Shown here one piece after another: positions 15,108 through 23,378 of a stretch of 47,612 bases of DNA. Source of the stretch: Actinomadura sp. 6K520 (lineage in GTDB: Bacteria; Actinomycetota; Actinomycetes; Streptosporangiales; Streptosporangiaceae); the NCBI RefSeq assembly GCF_004349245.1, contig NZ_SMLC01000047.1, forward strand, positions 1-47,612, given 5' to 3'. The translations under genes were made by a program, and so were the position numbers. Positions within the stretch are counted from its first letter, which is position 1. Each line of letters begins with the position of its first letter. A model generated the notes under the pieces. The model had not been told where the DNA came from, did not search any database, and saw only the letters and a list, made by a program, of their open reading frames with translations.

Positions 15108-16220
15108 TCAGCCGAGCGGCCACCGGCCCCCGGACGGAACGTCGCCGCGCGGGCCGACCAGCCGGCCGTCCCCGCGGAAGCCGGCGGGCCCCGCGACCGG
15201 CCACGCCGGCGGCTGCGCGCCGGCCCGCGGCGCCGGGGCGGGCACGGGCCGGGCCGGGACCGCCGCGGGCGGCACCCGGGGGAGCACCGGGCGCTGCCCG
15301 GCCGTCCGGACGGCGCGGGCGCGGCGCTCGTGGCGCGGGAACACCAGCAGGGCGAGGACGGCGAGGCCGACCCCCGCCACCCGCAGCAGGAACAGCCCGG
15401 ACTCGCGCGGCCACGGCTCCCCGTACAGCAGCGTGGCCGACAGCAGCAGATGCGTCTTCGCGGTCACGGTGACGACGGTGACGATGATGGTGAGGCGGCA
15501 GCGCTGCAGCCCGATCGACAGCATCCCCAGGCCGAGCACGCCCGCGAGCAGGAACAGCGCCGGGTAGCCGGTCGTCAGCGCGTGCCACCCGTCCGGCCCG
15601 GCGAGCAGCATCGCCATGCCCATGCCGAAGACCTCGGTCGCGCCGAGCAGGACGCCCGCGCCCAGCCCGTAGGCGATGCCGGTCAGCGGCCTCGCGTGCC
15701 GGCCGCCGACCTGCCGGTCCCGGACGCAGAGCAGCCACAGCGGCAGCGCGAGCGAGGGGACGAAGACGAGGGCGGCCTTCCACGGTGACAGCGCGGCGGC
15801 GGCCTCCGCGCCGCCCGTCCGGTGCAGTGCCTCCGACAGCGACTCCCCGTGGCCCGGCATGACCGACAGCGCCGCGGTGACCATCGCCGCCACGGTGATC
15901 AGGGCGGCGAGCCACTCGCGCGACGTCGGCCGCTCGCCGAACCCGCTCACCCCCACCACCAGCAGCAGGACCAGGCTGAGCCCGAACGCGGGGAGCGTCG
16001 CGACGACCGGGAGCGTGACCAGCGCGGTCGCCGACAGGGCGAAGCCCGCCAGCAGCACCAGGACGCCGGTCAGCCAGCGCGGGCTGCGCACCAGCCGCCC
16101 GGCGGCGTGCAGCGGATGGCGGCCCCCGATCGGGCTCATCCGGCCGGTGGCCGTCTTGAACAGGACGTAGGCGACGATGTAGACGGCCTGCGCGGCGCAG
16201 GCGAGGACGATCGCTTGCAT
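15108..16220 (-). CDS. DMT-family transporter-like membrane protein (EamA/NIPA-like)
   Basis: A 370-residue protein with about nine to ten hydrophobic segments over residues 1-285 and a long Pro/Ala/Arg-rich cytoplasmic or disordered tail. The helix pattern (ATLPAFGLSLVLLLVVGVSGFGERPTSREWLAA, TVVTVTAKTHLLLSATLLYGEPWP) matches drug/metabolite or NIPA-type Mg transporters. The substrate is unknown. The ATG at 16220 is preceded by GGAGGTG. It ends 15 nt from the convergent lipoprotein gene. Confidence 0.75.
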   Translation of the reverse strand: MQAIVLACAAQAVYIVAYVLFKTATGRMSPIGGRHPLHAAGRLVRSPRWLTGVLVLLAGFALSATALVTLPVVATLPAFGLSLVLLLVVGVSGFGERPTSREWLAALITVAAMVTAALSVMPGHGESLSEALHRTGGAEAAAALSPWKAALVFVPSLALPLWLLCVRDRQVGGRHARPLTGIAYGLGAGVLLGATEVFGMGMAMLLAGPDGWHALTTGYPALFLLAGVLGLGMLSIGLQRCRLTIIVTVVTVTAKTHLLLSATLLYGEPWPRESGLFLLRVAGVGLAVLALLVFPRHERRARAVRTAGQRPVLPRVPPAAVPARPVPAPAPRAGAQPPAWPVAGPAGFRGDGRLVGPRGDVPSGGRWPLG

Positions 16221-16272
16221 GGCACACCTCCTGCCCGGATGGTGACATGGGAGGCACGCCGGGGGATCCGGT

Positions 16273-16319
16273 CCGAAACGCGGAGTAATTGCCCGATTTG
16301 TGCGTCTAGGTGAGCAATA
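16273..16319 (+). promoter_or_regulatory. Conserved upstream element, copy 2
   Basis: CCGAAAC (16273), GGAG (16282), CCGATTTGT (16293-16301), 10 bp, then GAGCAATA (16312-16319): the same parts as at 14679-14725. It faces the HATPase gene, 270 bp away. The rest of the 16221-16588 gap holds only short open frames (e.g. 27 codons from the GTG at about 16310) without good support. Confidence 0.45.
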
Positions 16320-16588
16320 TTCTGATCGCGCGAGGGAAGGGCCATCACGGTCCGCGCGGGCATGGCGCGGGTATGTGCTGGAGTGAGTAAGAACGAGGTC
16401 GATGTTTCATATTTTCGCAATGCGCGGATGCGGCGGTAACTCGTACCGTAGGCTCCGCGATTAGCGCAGTAACCCTCCGGAAAGGCCGAGATCAATACGC
16501 CCAGGACGTTGCCCCATCACTCACCGGAGGTGAATGATTGCGGTGCGCTTCCGAGTTCCGACTGTGTGGTGATGGATTGACCGTGGGG

Positions 16589-16972
16589 ATGGAACGACTC
16601 GGTGAACCGTTCGAGTTCACCGGCGACGGCGACGGCGGCCGCCGGGCCCGGCGCGCCGTCCGCGAACGCGCCGCGAAGGTCATCACGGACGGGACGCTCC
16701 TGGACGACGTCGAGCTGATGGCCGCCGAGGGCGTCGCCAACGCCATCCTGCACGGGACGGGGATCATCGCCGTCACCGTCGCCACCGACGGCCGGCACCT
16801 CCGCGTCGACATCACCGACGACGGCCCCGCCCAGGACGACCCCCGCGCCGCCGAACCCCGCCTCGACCACGGCCGCGGCCTCACCGTCATCGACGCACTG
16901 GCCGCCGAGTGGAGCCTGGAGCAGTCCCCCCGCCGCACCCGCCTCTGGTTCATCGTCGACGCGCTGCGTTGA
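16589..16972 (+). CDS. HATPase_c ATP-binding protein (RsbW-like), second copy type
   Basis: A 127-residue GHKL ATPase domain: N-box ELMAAEGVANAILHG, G1-like VDITDDGPAQD, G2-like HGRGLTVIDALAAEW. It resembles anti-sigma kinases but has no sigma or anti-anti-sigma partner beside it. The ATG at 16589 is chosen because the upstream in-frame codons (to a TTG at 16538) have low third-position GC. That TTG does have GGAGG 7 nt upstream, so a longer 144-residue form remains possible. It is convergent with the acyl-CoA ligase. Confidence 0.8.
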   Translation: MERLGEPFEFTGDGDGGRRARRAVRERAAKVITDGTLLDDVELMAAEGVANAILHGTGIIAVTVATDGRHLRVDITDDGPAQDDPRAAEPRLDHGRGLTVIDALAAEWSLEQSPRRTRLWFIVDALR

Positions 16973-16996
16973 TCGCAGGCCGGCGTCGTCGAGCCG

Positions 16997-18619
16997 TCAG
17001 GCGGGCCGCTCGTCCTGGTAAGTCTGGAGGTCGCGGCGGACGATCTTGCCTGTGGCGTTGCGGGGGAGGGCGTCGAGGAAGTGCACGTCGCGCGGAACGG
17101 CATAGCGCGCCAGATGGTCGCGGACGTGGTGGCGGACGGTGTCGGCGTCCAGGGTCTCGCCCTCGTGCAGGGCGAGGAAGGCGGCGGCCCGCCGGCCGAA
17201 CTTCTCGTCCGGCACCCCGATCACCGCGACCTCCCGCACCTGCGGCAGGGCGCCCAGGACCTCCTCGATCGCGCTCGGGAACACGTTCTCGCCGCCCGAG
17301 ACGATCATGTCGTCGTCGCGGCCCCGCACGAACAGCCTGCCCGCCTCGTCCAGGTGCCCGACGTCGCCGAGGCTCATCAGGCCGTCGCGCATCTCCTTGG
17401 TGTCGCCGCTGGTGTAGCCGGCGAACGGCAGGTCGTTCGCGACGAAGATCCGTCCCGTGGTGCCGGGCGGGACGCGCTCGCCGGACTCGTCCAGGATCGC
17501 CACCCGGGTCCCCGGCGGCGCCGTCCCCGCGGTGTCGGGGCGGGCGCGCAGGTCGGCGGGTGTGGCGATGGTGACCCACGACGCCTCCGTGGACCCGTAC
17601 AGGTTGTAGAGGACGTCGCCGAACTCGTCCATGAACGCCGTCGCGAGCGTCGCCGGCAGCGCCGAGCCGCTGACCGCCGCGATCCGCAGCGAGGACGTGT
17701 CGTGCCCGCTCCGCGCCGACTCGGGGACGTTCAGGACGCGCTGCAGCATGACGGGCACGGCGATCAGCGCGGTCGCCCCCGTGGCCTCGATCGTCTTGAG
17801 GGTCTGCTCGGGATCGAAGCGGGACCGCAGGACGATCGTGGCGCGCAGCGGGAGCGCCGCCTGGAGCATCGCGTATCCCCAGGTGTGGAACAGCGGCGCC
17901 TCGATGAACATCCGCTCGTGCACCCGGAACGGGATGCGCGACAGGATCGCCACCATCGGCGACAGGCCGGGCCGCGAGTGCCGGTTGGCGCCCTTGGGCC
18001 GGCCGGTCGTGCCCGAGCTGAGCACGATGGTCCGGCCCGCCTTCGCCGGCGGGTCCGCCCGCTCCGCGGGTGCCGTGGCGATGAGGTTCGCCAGCTCCGA
18101 GTCCGTCCCGCCGGCCTCGACGGTGTGGACGGTCTCCGGCAGCGCCGCGAGGAAGCCGCCGAACTCGCCGTCGGCGATGACGACCTCGGCCTCCTGCTCC
18201 GCCACGACCGTCACGAGCTGGTCGGTGCTCATCCCGGTGTTCAGCAGGACGACGTCGGAGCCGCGCTTGCTGCACGCGACGAGCGTCTCGACCATGCCCC
18301 GGTGGTTGCGGCACAGCACCGCGACGCGGGTTGCGGCGCCGAACCGCCCGAGGGCGGCGGCGAGCCGGTCGGTGCGGGCGTCGAGCTCGGCGTAGGTCAG
18401 CTCCCCCGCGTCGTCGATGACCGCGACGCGGCCGGGGTCGCGGGCCGCGGACGACACGAGCGTCCCGCCCAGCAGGGTCCCCCAGCGGCGCAGCGCGGCG
18501 AGCTGCCGGACGACCTTCAGCGGCGGCCCGGGACGCCCCATCCCGCTGCGGACGAACATGCCTCCCGCCCGCGCGACCAGCGCCGCGCGGCGCCCGAACT
18601 CCGACGATCGTCCGCTCAT
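16997..18619 (-). CDS. Long-chain acyl-CoA ligase / AMP-binding enzyme (FadD-type)
   Basis: A 540-residue ANL-superfamily enzyme that activates a carboxylic acid as acyl-AMP and then thioester. The P-loop is LSSGTTGRPKGANR, the adenine motif YNLYGSTEASW, the hinge region VRGRDDDMIVSGGENVFPSAIEEVL, and the C-terminal catalytic lysine lies in LPRNATGKIVRRDL. The N-terminal ~45 residues (ARAGGMFVRSGMGRPGPP) match the FadD12/FadD2-type mycobacterial ligases, from memory. The ATG at 18619 has GGAGGCGG upstream. Confidence 0.92.
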   Translation of the reverse strand: MSGRSSEFGRRAALVARAGGMFVRSGMGRPGPPLKVVRQLAALRRWGTLLGGTLVSSAARDPGRVAVIDDAGELTYAELDARTDRLAAALGRFGAATRVAVLCRNHRGMVETLVACSKRGSDVVLLNTGMSTDQLVTVVAEQEAEVVIADGEFGGFLAALPETVHTVEAGGTDSELANLIATAPAERADPPAKAGRTIVLSSGTTGRPKGANRHSRPGLSPMVAILSRIPFRVHERMFIEAPLFHTWGYAMLQAALPLRATIVLRSRFDPEQTLKTIEATGATALIAVPVMLQRVLNVPESARSGHDTSSLRIAAVSGSALPATLATAFMDEFGDVLYNLYGSTEASWVTIATPADLRARPDTAGTAPPGTRVAILDESGERVPPGTTGRIFVANDLPFAGYTSGDTKEMRDGLMSLGDVGHLDEAGRLFVRGRDDDMIVSGGENVFPSAIEEVLGALPQVREVAVIGVPDEKFGRRAAAFLALHEGETLDADTVRHHVRDHLARYAVPRDVHFLDALPRNATGKIVRRDLQTYQDERPA

Positions 18620-18833
18620 CTGCCGCCTCCGGCCCTAGTACGAGTCATGATCCGACCGTAGGGATATCCACTTTCCGCCTTCTTCTACATGGACCCAGGC
18701 ATTCAGTCACGCGTTTGTCACGTCCCTGACAACGGCCCCCGCCCCCGCCGGGCCCGTGGGCGCCCCTGTGCGTCAGGCGGTGATTCCTCGGCGGCCGGCC
18801 CGAGCCCCTCGCTGATCACTCCCCGCACCGTGG

Positions 18834-20567
18834 TCAGGGGCGGGGGATGTTGCGCAGGTTGCTGCGGGCGAGGTCCAGCATCTTGCCGACGCCGCCGGTG
18901 AGGACGGTCTTGCCGGCGGAGAGCGCGAAGCCCTTCACCTGCTGCGAGGTGATGTGCGGCGGAATGGAGAGGGCGTTCGGGTCGGTGGCAACGTCCAGCA
19001 GGTAGGGGCCGGGGGCGGCGAGGGCGCGCTTCAACCCGTCCCCGACCTCGGCCGGACGCTCCACGCGGGACGACTCGATCCCCATCGCCGCGGCGACCGC
19101 GGCGTAGTCGACGGCCTCGTGGTCGGTCTCGTAGGCCGGGAAGCCGTCCACCATCATCTCCAGGCGCACCATCCCGAGCGACGCGTTGTTGAACAGGATG
19201 ATCTTCACGGGGACGCGGTGCAGCCTGACCGTGAGGAGTTCGCCGAGCAGCATCCCGAGGCCGCCGTCGCCGGAGACGGAGATGACCTGCCGTCCGGGCG
19301 CGCCGTACTGGGCGCCGATCGCGTGCGGGAGGGCGTTCGCCATGGAGCCGTGGACGAACGACCCCATCACGCGGCGCCGCCCGTTGGGGGTGATGTAGCG
19401 GGCGACCCAGACGTTGCACATGCCGGTGTCCACGGTGAATATCGCGTCGTCGGCGGCGACGTCGTCCAGGACGCTCGCGACGTACTCAGGGTGGATCGGG
19501 ATGTGCTTCTCGATGTCCCGCGTGTAGGCGGAGACGACGTTCTCCAGAGCGCGCGCATGGCGATGCAGCATCTCGTCCAGATAGGACGAGTCGTGCTTCT
19601 GCTCGACCTTGTCCAAGACGAGCCGGAGCGTCTCCCCCACGTCGCCATGGACGGCCAGATCGAGCGGCGTGCGGCGGCCCAGTCTCGATGGGTCGGCGTC
19701 CACCTGAACGGTGTTCTTGCCAGGCAGGAACTGGTCGTACGGGAAGTCGGTGCCCAGGAGGACGACGAGGTCGGCCTCCTGCGTCGCCTCGTAGCAGGCG
19801 CCGTATCCGAGGAGGCCGCTCATCCCGACATCGAACGGATTGTCGTACTGGATCCACTCCTTGCCGCGCAGCGCATGCCCCACGGGTGAGAGAACCCTGT
19901 GCGCGAGTGCCATCACCTCGGAGTGGGCGCCCCTGACGCCGCCGCCGCAGAACAGCATCACCTTGCGCGCCCTGTTGAGCGCCCCGGCGAGCTGCGCGAC
20001 CTGGTCCGCCGGTGGATGGACGATGCCCTTGTGGACGAGGAAGTCGTGCTCGCCGGCGGGACCGGCGACGTCCTTGCCGGCCGTGTCGCCGGGCAGCGTC
20101 AGCACGGCGACGCCGCCCAGCCCGATCGCGTGCTGGATCGCGGTGCGCAGGATGCGCGGCATCTGCTCCGGGGTGACGATCGGCTCGCAGAAATGGCTGC
20201 ACTCGGCGAAGAGCCGCTCGGGGTGGGTCTCCTGGAAGTAGCCGCTGCCGATCTGCGTGCTGGGGATCTGCGACGCGAGCGCCAGCACCGGCGCGCCCGA
20301 CCGGTGCGCGTCGTACAGGCCCTGGACGAGGTGCGTGTTGCCCGGACCGCAACTCCCGGCGCACACCGCGAGACGCCCGGTGGCCTGCGCCTCCCCCGCC
20401 GCGGCGAACGCGCCCGCCTCCTCGTTGCGGACGTGGACCCAGTCGATGTCGTCGGTGCGGCGGACCGCGTCCACGATCGGGTTGAGGCTGTCGCCCACCA
20501 CCCCGTAGACGCGCCGGACGCCGGCCTGCCGCAACACCTCGATGAACTGGTCGGCGACCGTCGCCAT
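18834..20567 (-). CDS. poxB: Pyruvate dehydrogenase (quinone)/pyruvate oxidase-like TPP enzyme
   Basis: A 577-residue thiamine-diphosphate enzyme of the PoxB family: N-terminal PYR domain (GVVGDSLNPIVDAV, then the catalytic Glu in HVRNEEAGAFAAAGEAQ), a central FAD-type domain, and a C-terminal TPP domain with GDGGLGMLLGELLTV...NNASLG. PoxB converts pyruvate to acetate and CO2, passing electrons to quinone at the membrane. The ATG at 20567 has GGGAGGG upstream. It is divergent from the MarR gene, whose operator dyad lies between them. Acetolactate-synthase-like activity is the main alternative. Confidence 0.85.
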   Translation of the reverse strand: MATVADQFIEVLRQAGVRRVYGVVGDSLNPIVDAVRRTDDIDWVHVRNEEAGAFAAAGEAQATGRLAVCAGSCGPGNTHLVQGLYDAHRSGAPVLALASQIPSTQIGSGYFQETHPERLFAECSHFCEPIVTPEQMPRILRTAIQHAIGLGGVAVLTLPGDTAGKDVAGPAGEHDFLVHKGIVHPPADQVAQLAGALNRARKVMLFCGGGVRGAHSEVMALAHRVLSPVGHALRGKEWIQYDNPFDVGMSGLLGYGACYEATQEADLVVLLGTDFPYDQFLPGKNTVQVDADPSRLGRRTPLDLAVHGDVGETLRLVLDKVEQKHDSSYLDEMLHRHARALENVVSAYTRDIEKHIPIHPEYVASVLDDVAADDAIFTVDTGMCNVWVARYITPNGRRRVMGSFVHGSMANALPHAIGAQYGAPGRQVISVSGDGGLGMLLGELLTVRLHRVPVKIILFNNASLGMVRLEMMVDGFPAYETDHEAVDYAAVAAAMGIESSRVERPAEVGDGLKRALAAPGPYLLDVATDPNALSIPPHITSQQVKGFALSAGKTVLTGGVGKMLDLARSNLRNIPRP

Positions 20568-20647
20568 CGTCCCTCCCGCTCCCGTTTCCGCTGCCTCGTC
20601 CCGAGAGATGCCCCATGCTCTCCTCCTGACACGCACGTCTCCCCCGG

Positions 20648-20661
20648 GTTAAATAGTTAAC
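20648..20661. promoter_or_regulatory. MarR operator dyad 1 (poxB/marR intergenic)
   Basis: GTTAAATAGTTAAC fits GTTAA-N4-TTAAC. It lies 26 bp before the MarR start codon and between the two divergent genes. The same pattern recurs in front of hmgA. Confidence 0.75.
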
Positions 20662-20686
20662 TCATGAACCAAATCAAGGGGGTCCG

Positions 20687-21220
20687 GTGACGGCCACGGA
20701 TGCTGAGGAACCGGACTTCTGGTCGTTCGTCGATCTCGCGGGGCGCCGGTTGTCCGAGGAGTTCGGGTTCCCGCATCCGCTCGCGACGCGGCTGCTGCTG
20801 ACCCTCAACCGGGCGTCCGCGATCGTCACCTACGACCTGGAGTCCACGGTGCACCGGCCGCGCGGGCGTTCGTGGGCGGGTTTCCGGCTGCTGTTCGTGA
20901 CCTGGCTCGCGGGGCCGCTGGAACCGGGCCGGGCCGCCACGCTGGCCGGGATGAGCAGGGCCGCGGTGTCCAACCTGGCCAAGACCCTGATCGCGGACGG
21001 GATGCTGGAACGCACCCCCGGCGAGCGGGACGGCCGGTCGGTGATCCTCTCGCTGACCGAGCACGGCCACCGCGCCATGCTGGACGTCTTCGCCGGTCAG
21101 AACGAGCGCGAGCGGCAGTGGGCGGGCGTGCTGACCGAGACCGAGCAGCGGATGCTGATCATGTTGCTGGACAAGCTCATCGACGGCCGGAACCGGTTCG
21201 ACGTGCGCGAACGGAGCTAG
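20687..21220 (+). CDS. MarR-family transcriptional regulator
   Basis: A 177-residue winged-helix protein: the recognition region GRAATLAGMSRAAVSNLAKTLIADGMLERTPGERDGRSVILSLTEHG is typical of MarR, with dimerisation helices at both ends. The start is GTG with AAGGGGG upstream. The 14-bp dyad in its own promoter and the one before hmgA suggest autoregulation and control of homogentisate breakdown, probably released by an aromatic acid. This control is inferred from the sites, not proven. Confidence 0.9.
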   Translation: MTATDAEEPDFWSFVDLAGRRLSEEFGFPHPLATRLLLTLNRASAIVTYDLESTVHRPRGRSWAGFRLLFVTWLAGPLEPGRAATLAGMSRAAVSNLAKTLIADGMLERTPGERDGRSVILSLTEHGHRAMLDVFAGQNERERQWAGVLTETEQRMLIMLLDKLIDGRNRFDVRERS

Positions 21221-21301
21221 CCCGCGGGTACGACGATGGCGTCCGAACACGGTTAGACCCTTCCCTGGGCGGGAGATGAGTCGTAGTGTCGCCACAAAGT
21301 A

Positions 21302-21315
21302 GTTAATGCGTTAAC
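21302..21315 (+). promoter_or_regulatory. MarR operator dyad 2 (hmgA promoter)
   Basis: GTTAATGCGTTAAC fits GTTAA-N4-TTAAC, 18 bp before the hmgA start codon, matching the site at 20648-20661. Confidence 0.75.
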
Positions 21316-21333
21316 CATCGGAGGCGATGGAGC

Positions 21334-22542
21334 ATGGCCCACTACCGCCGGGTCGGCCACGTGCCGCCGAAACGCCACACCCAGCATCGCCACAGCGAGG
21401 GCGGGGACGGCGGGCAACGGCTGTACTTCGAGGAGCTCATGGGCGAGGAGGGCTTCTCGTCCGACTCGTCCCTGCTGTACCACCGGGAGATCCCGTCCGC
21501 GATCGTCGACTCGCAGGCGTGGGAGATCCCGGACGCCTCCACGGCGCCCAACCACCCGCTGAAACCGCGCCACCTCAAGCTGCACGAACTCTTCCCCAAG
21601 GAGACGTGGGCCGAGACCGACGCCGTCACCGGGCGGCGCCTCATCCTGGGCAACGGCGACGTCCGGCTGTCGTACGTCGTCTCCGCCGCCGACTCGCCGC
21701 TGTACCGCAACGCGACCGGCGACGAGATCGTCTACGTCGAGTCCGGCACCGCCACCGTCGAGACGGTGTTCGGGACGCTGTCCGCGCGGGAGGGCGACTA
21801 CGTCATCATCCCGGCGTCCACCACCCACCGGTGGCTGCCCACCGGCGACCAGCCGCTTCGCGCGTACGCGATCGAGGCGACCGGCCACGTCGCGCCGCCC
21901 AAGCGCTACCTGTCGCGCTACGGCCAGTTCCTTGAGCACGCCCCGTACTGCGAACGCGACCTGCACGGCCCGGACGAGCCCCTCCGGATGGACGGCACCG
22001 ACGTCGACGTCCTGGTGAAGCACAACGGCTCGCGCGGCATCACCGGAACCCGCATGACGTACGCCCGCCACCCGTTCGACGTCGTCGGCTGGGACGGCTG
22101 CCTGTACCCGTTCACGTTCAGCGTCCACGACTTCGAGCCGATCACCGGCCGGGTGCACCAGCCGCCGCCCGCGCACCAGGTGTTCGAGGGGCACAACTTC
22201 GTCGTGTGCAACTTCGTCCCCCGCAAGGTGGACTACCACCCGCTGTCGATCCCGGTGCCCTACTACCACTCCAACGTGGACTCCGACGAGATCATGTTCT
22301 ACTGCGGCGGCGACTACGAGGCCCGCAAGGGCTCCGGCATCGGGCCGGGCTCGGTGTCGGTCCACCCGGGCGGCTTCGCGCACGGCCCGCAGCCCGGCGC
22401 GTACGAGCGCAGCATCGGCGTCGAGTTCTTCGACGAACTCGCCGTCATGGTCGACACGTTCCGCCCGCTGGAACTCGGCGAGGGCGGCCTGGCCTGCGAA
22501 GACCCGGACTACGCCTGGACGTGGGCGAGGGGGCGGTCATGA
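21334..22542 (+). CDS. hmgA: Homogentisate 1,2-dioxygenase
   Basis: A 402-residue cupin enzyme that opens the ring of homogentisate to maleylacetoacetate in tyrosine/phenylalanine breakdown. Fe(II) ligands are recognisable as His in PYYHSN, Glu in DSDEIMFY and His in GGFAHGPQP. Other family marks are YRNATGDEIVYV and FEGHNFVVCNFVPRKVDYHP. It is the first gene of a three-gene operon; its stop overlaps the next start (ATGA). GGAGG lies about 11 nt before the ATG, with a second GGAG closer. Confidence 0.96.
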   Translation: MAHYRRVGHVPPKRHTQHRHSEGGDGGQRLYFEELMGEEGFSSDSSLLYHREIPSAIVDSQAWEIPDASTAPNHPLKPRHLKLHELFPKETWAETDAVTGRRLILGNGDVRLSYVVSAADSPLYRNATGDEIVYVESGTATVETVFGTLSAREGDYVIIPASTTHRWLPTGDQPLRAYAIEATGHVAPPKRYLSRYGQFLEHAPYCERDLHGPDEPLRMDGTDVDVLVKHNGSRGITGTRMTYARHPFDVVGWDGCLYPFTFSVHDFEPITGRVHQPPPAHQVFEGHNFVVCNFVPRKVDYHPLSIPVPYYHSNVDSDEIMFYCGGDYEARKGSGIGPGSVSVHPGGFAHGPQPGAYERSIGVEFFDELAVMVDTFRPLELGEGGLACEDPDYAWTWARGRS

Positions 22543-23378
22543 TCGCGACGTTCGCCCGCGGGCTGTGCGACGACGCGGCCGTGTTCCCGCCCGGCCTCGC
22601 GCCGCTGACCGAGGCGGTCCCGGCCCACCGCGCACACCGCGCCGCCCCCTACGCCGCTCTCGTCGGCCCGCTCGTCCTGCCGGCGACCGCGCTGCGCGCC
22701 CTGGACCCGCTCCTCGACGACGGCGACCCGCTCGACCTGTCGGTGACGGCGCCGGGCGGGCCGTGCGAGGCGGCCAAGGCGCTCGGGACGGCCGCCGACC
22801 TGCCCGTCGACCTGCGCGGGCTGGAGGTCGCCGTCCCGCCCGGCATGCACCCGGACGAGTTCTTCCGCGTGCTCGGCCGCGTCGACGTGCCCCTCTACGT
22901 CGAGGTGCCGCGGGACGACCGCCGCCCCGCGATGATCGCCGCGATCGCCGCGCGGGGGCACCGCGCGAAGTTCCGCACCGGCGGTGTGAAGGCCAACCTG
23001 TACCCGACCCCGGAGGAACTGGCCGCCGCGATCCTGGCGGTGGCGGGCGCCGGCGTCCCGTTCAAGGCGACCGCGGGGCTGCACCATGCCGTCCGCAACA
23101 CCGACCCGGAGACCGGCTTCCACCAGCACGGCTTCCTCAACCTGCTGCTCGCGGCCGACGCCGCCCTGGACGGCCGCCCGATCGGCGACCTCGCCGCCAT
23201 CCTCGCCGACCGCGACGCCCGGTCCGTCGCGCATCGCGTGGCCGCGCTGAGCGAGCCCAGGACGATCGCCGCCCGCGCCCTGTTCCTGTCGTTCGGCACG
23301 TGCAGCATCACCGACCCCGTCACCGAACTCACGGACCTCGGGCTGCTCGAACCCGTGTTCCAGGAGACCACCCGATGA
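22539..23378 (+). CDS. Conserved protein of unknown function in homogentisate operon
   Basis: A 279-residue protein overlapping hmgA (ATGA) and fumarylacetoacetase (ATGA), so tightly co-translated. It shows strand/helix alternation and the segment HRAKFRTGGVKANLYPTPEELAAAI, followed by PFKATAGLHHAVRN, which looks like successive strands of a TIM barrel with conserved Lys, Arg, Gly and His. I know no named family. The operon position, where a maleylacetoacetate isomerase would be expected, raises the possibility that it supplies that step, but there is no sequence likeness to MaiA. Function unassigned. Confidence 0.85.
   Translation: MIATFARGLCDDAAVFPPGLAPLTEAVPAHRAHRAAPYAALVGPLVLPATALRALDPLLDDGDPLDLSVTAPGGPCEAAKALGTAADLPVDLRGLEVAVPPGMHPDEFFRVLGRVDVPLYVEVPRDDRRPAMIAAIAARGHRAKFRTGGVKANLYPTPEELAAAILAVAGAGVPFKATAGLHHAVRNTDPETGFHQHGFLNLLLAADAALDGRPIGDLAAILADRDARSVAHRVAALSEPRTIAARALFLSFGTCSITDPVTELTDLGLLEPVFQETTR

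Noticed and set aside
16534..16572. 12-codon frame behind GGAGG before the HATPase gene
   Set aside because: The ribosome site is too close to its ATG and the frame shows no sign of coding; kept only as a reason for doubt about the HATPase start.
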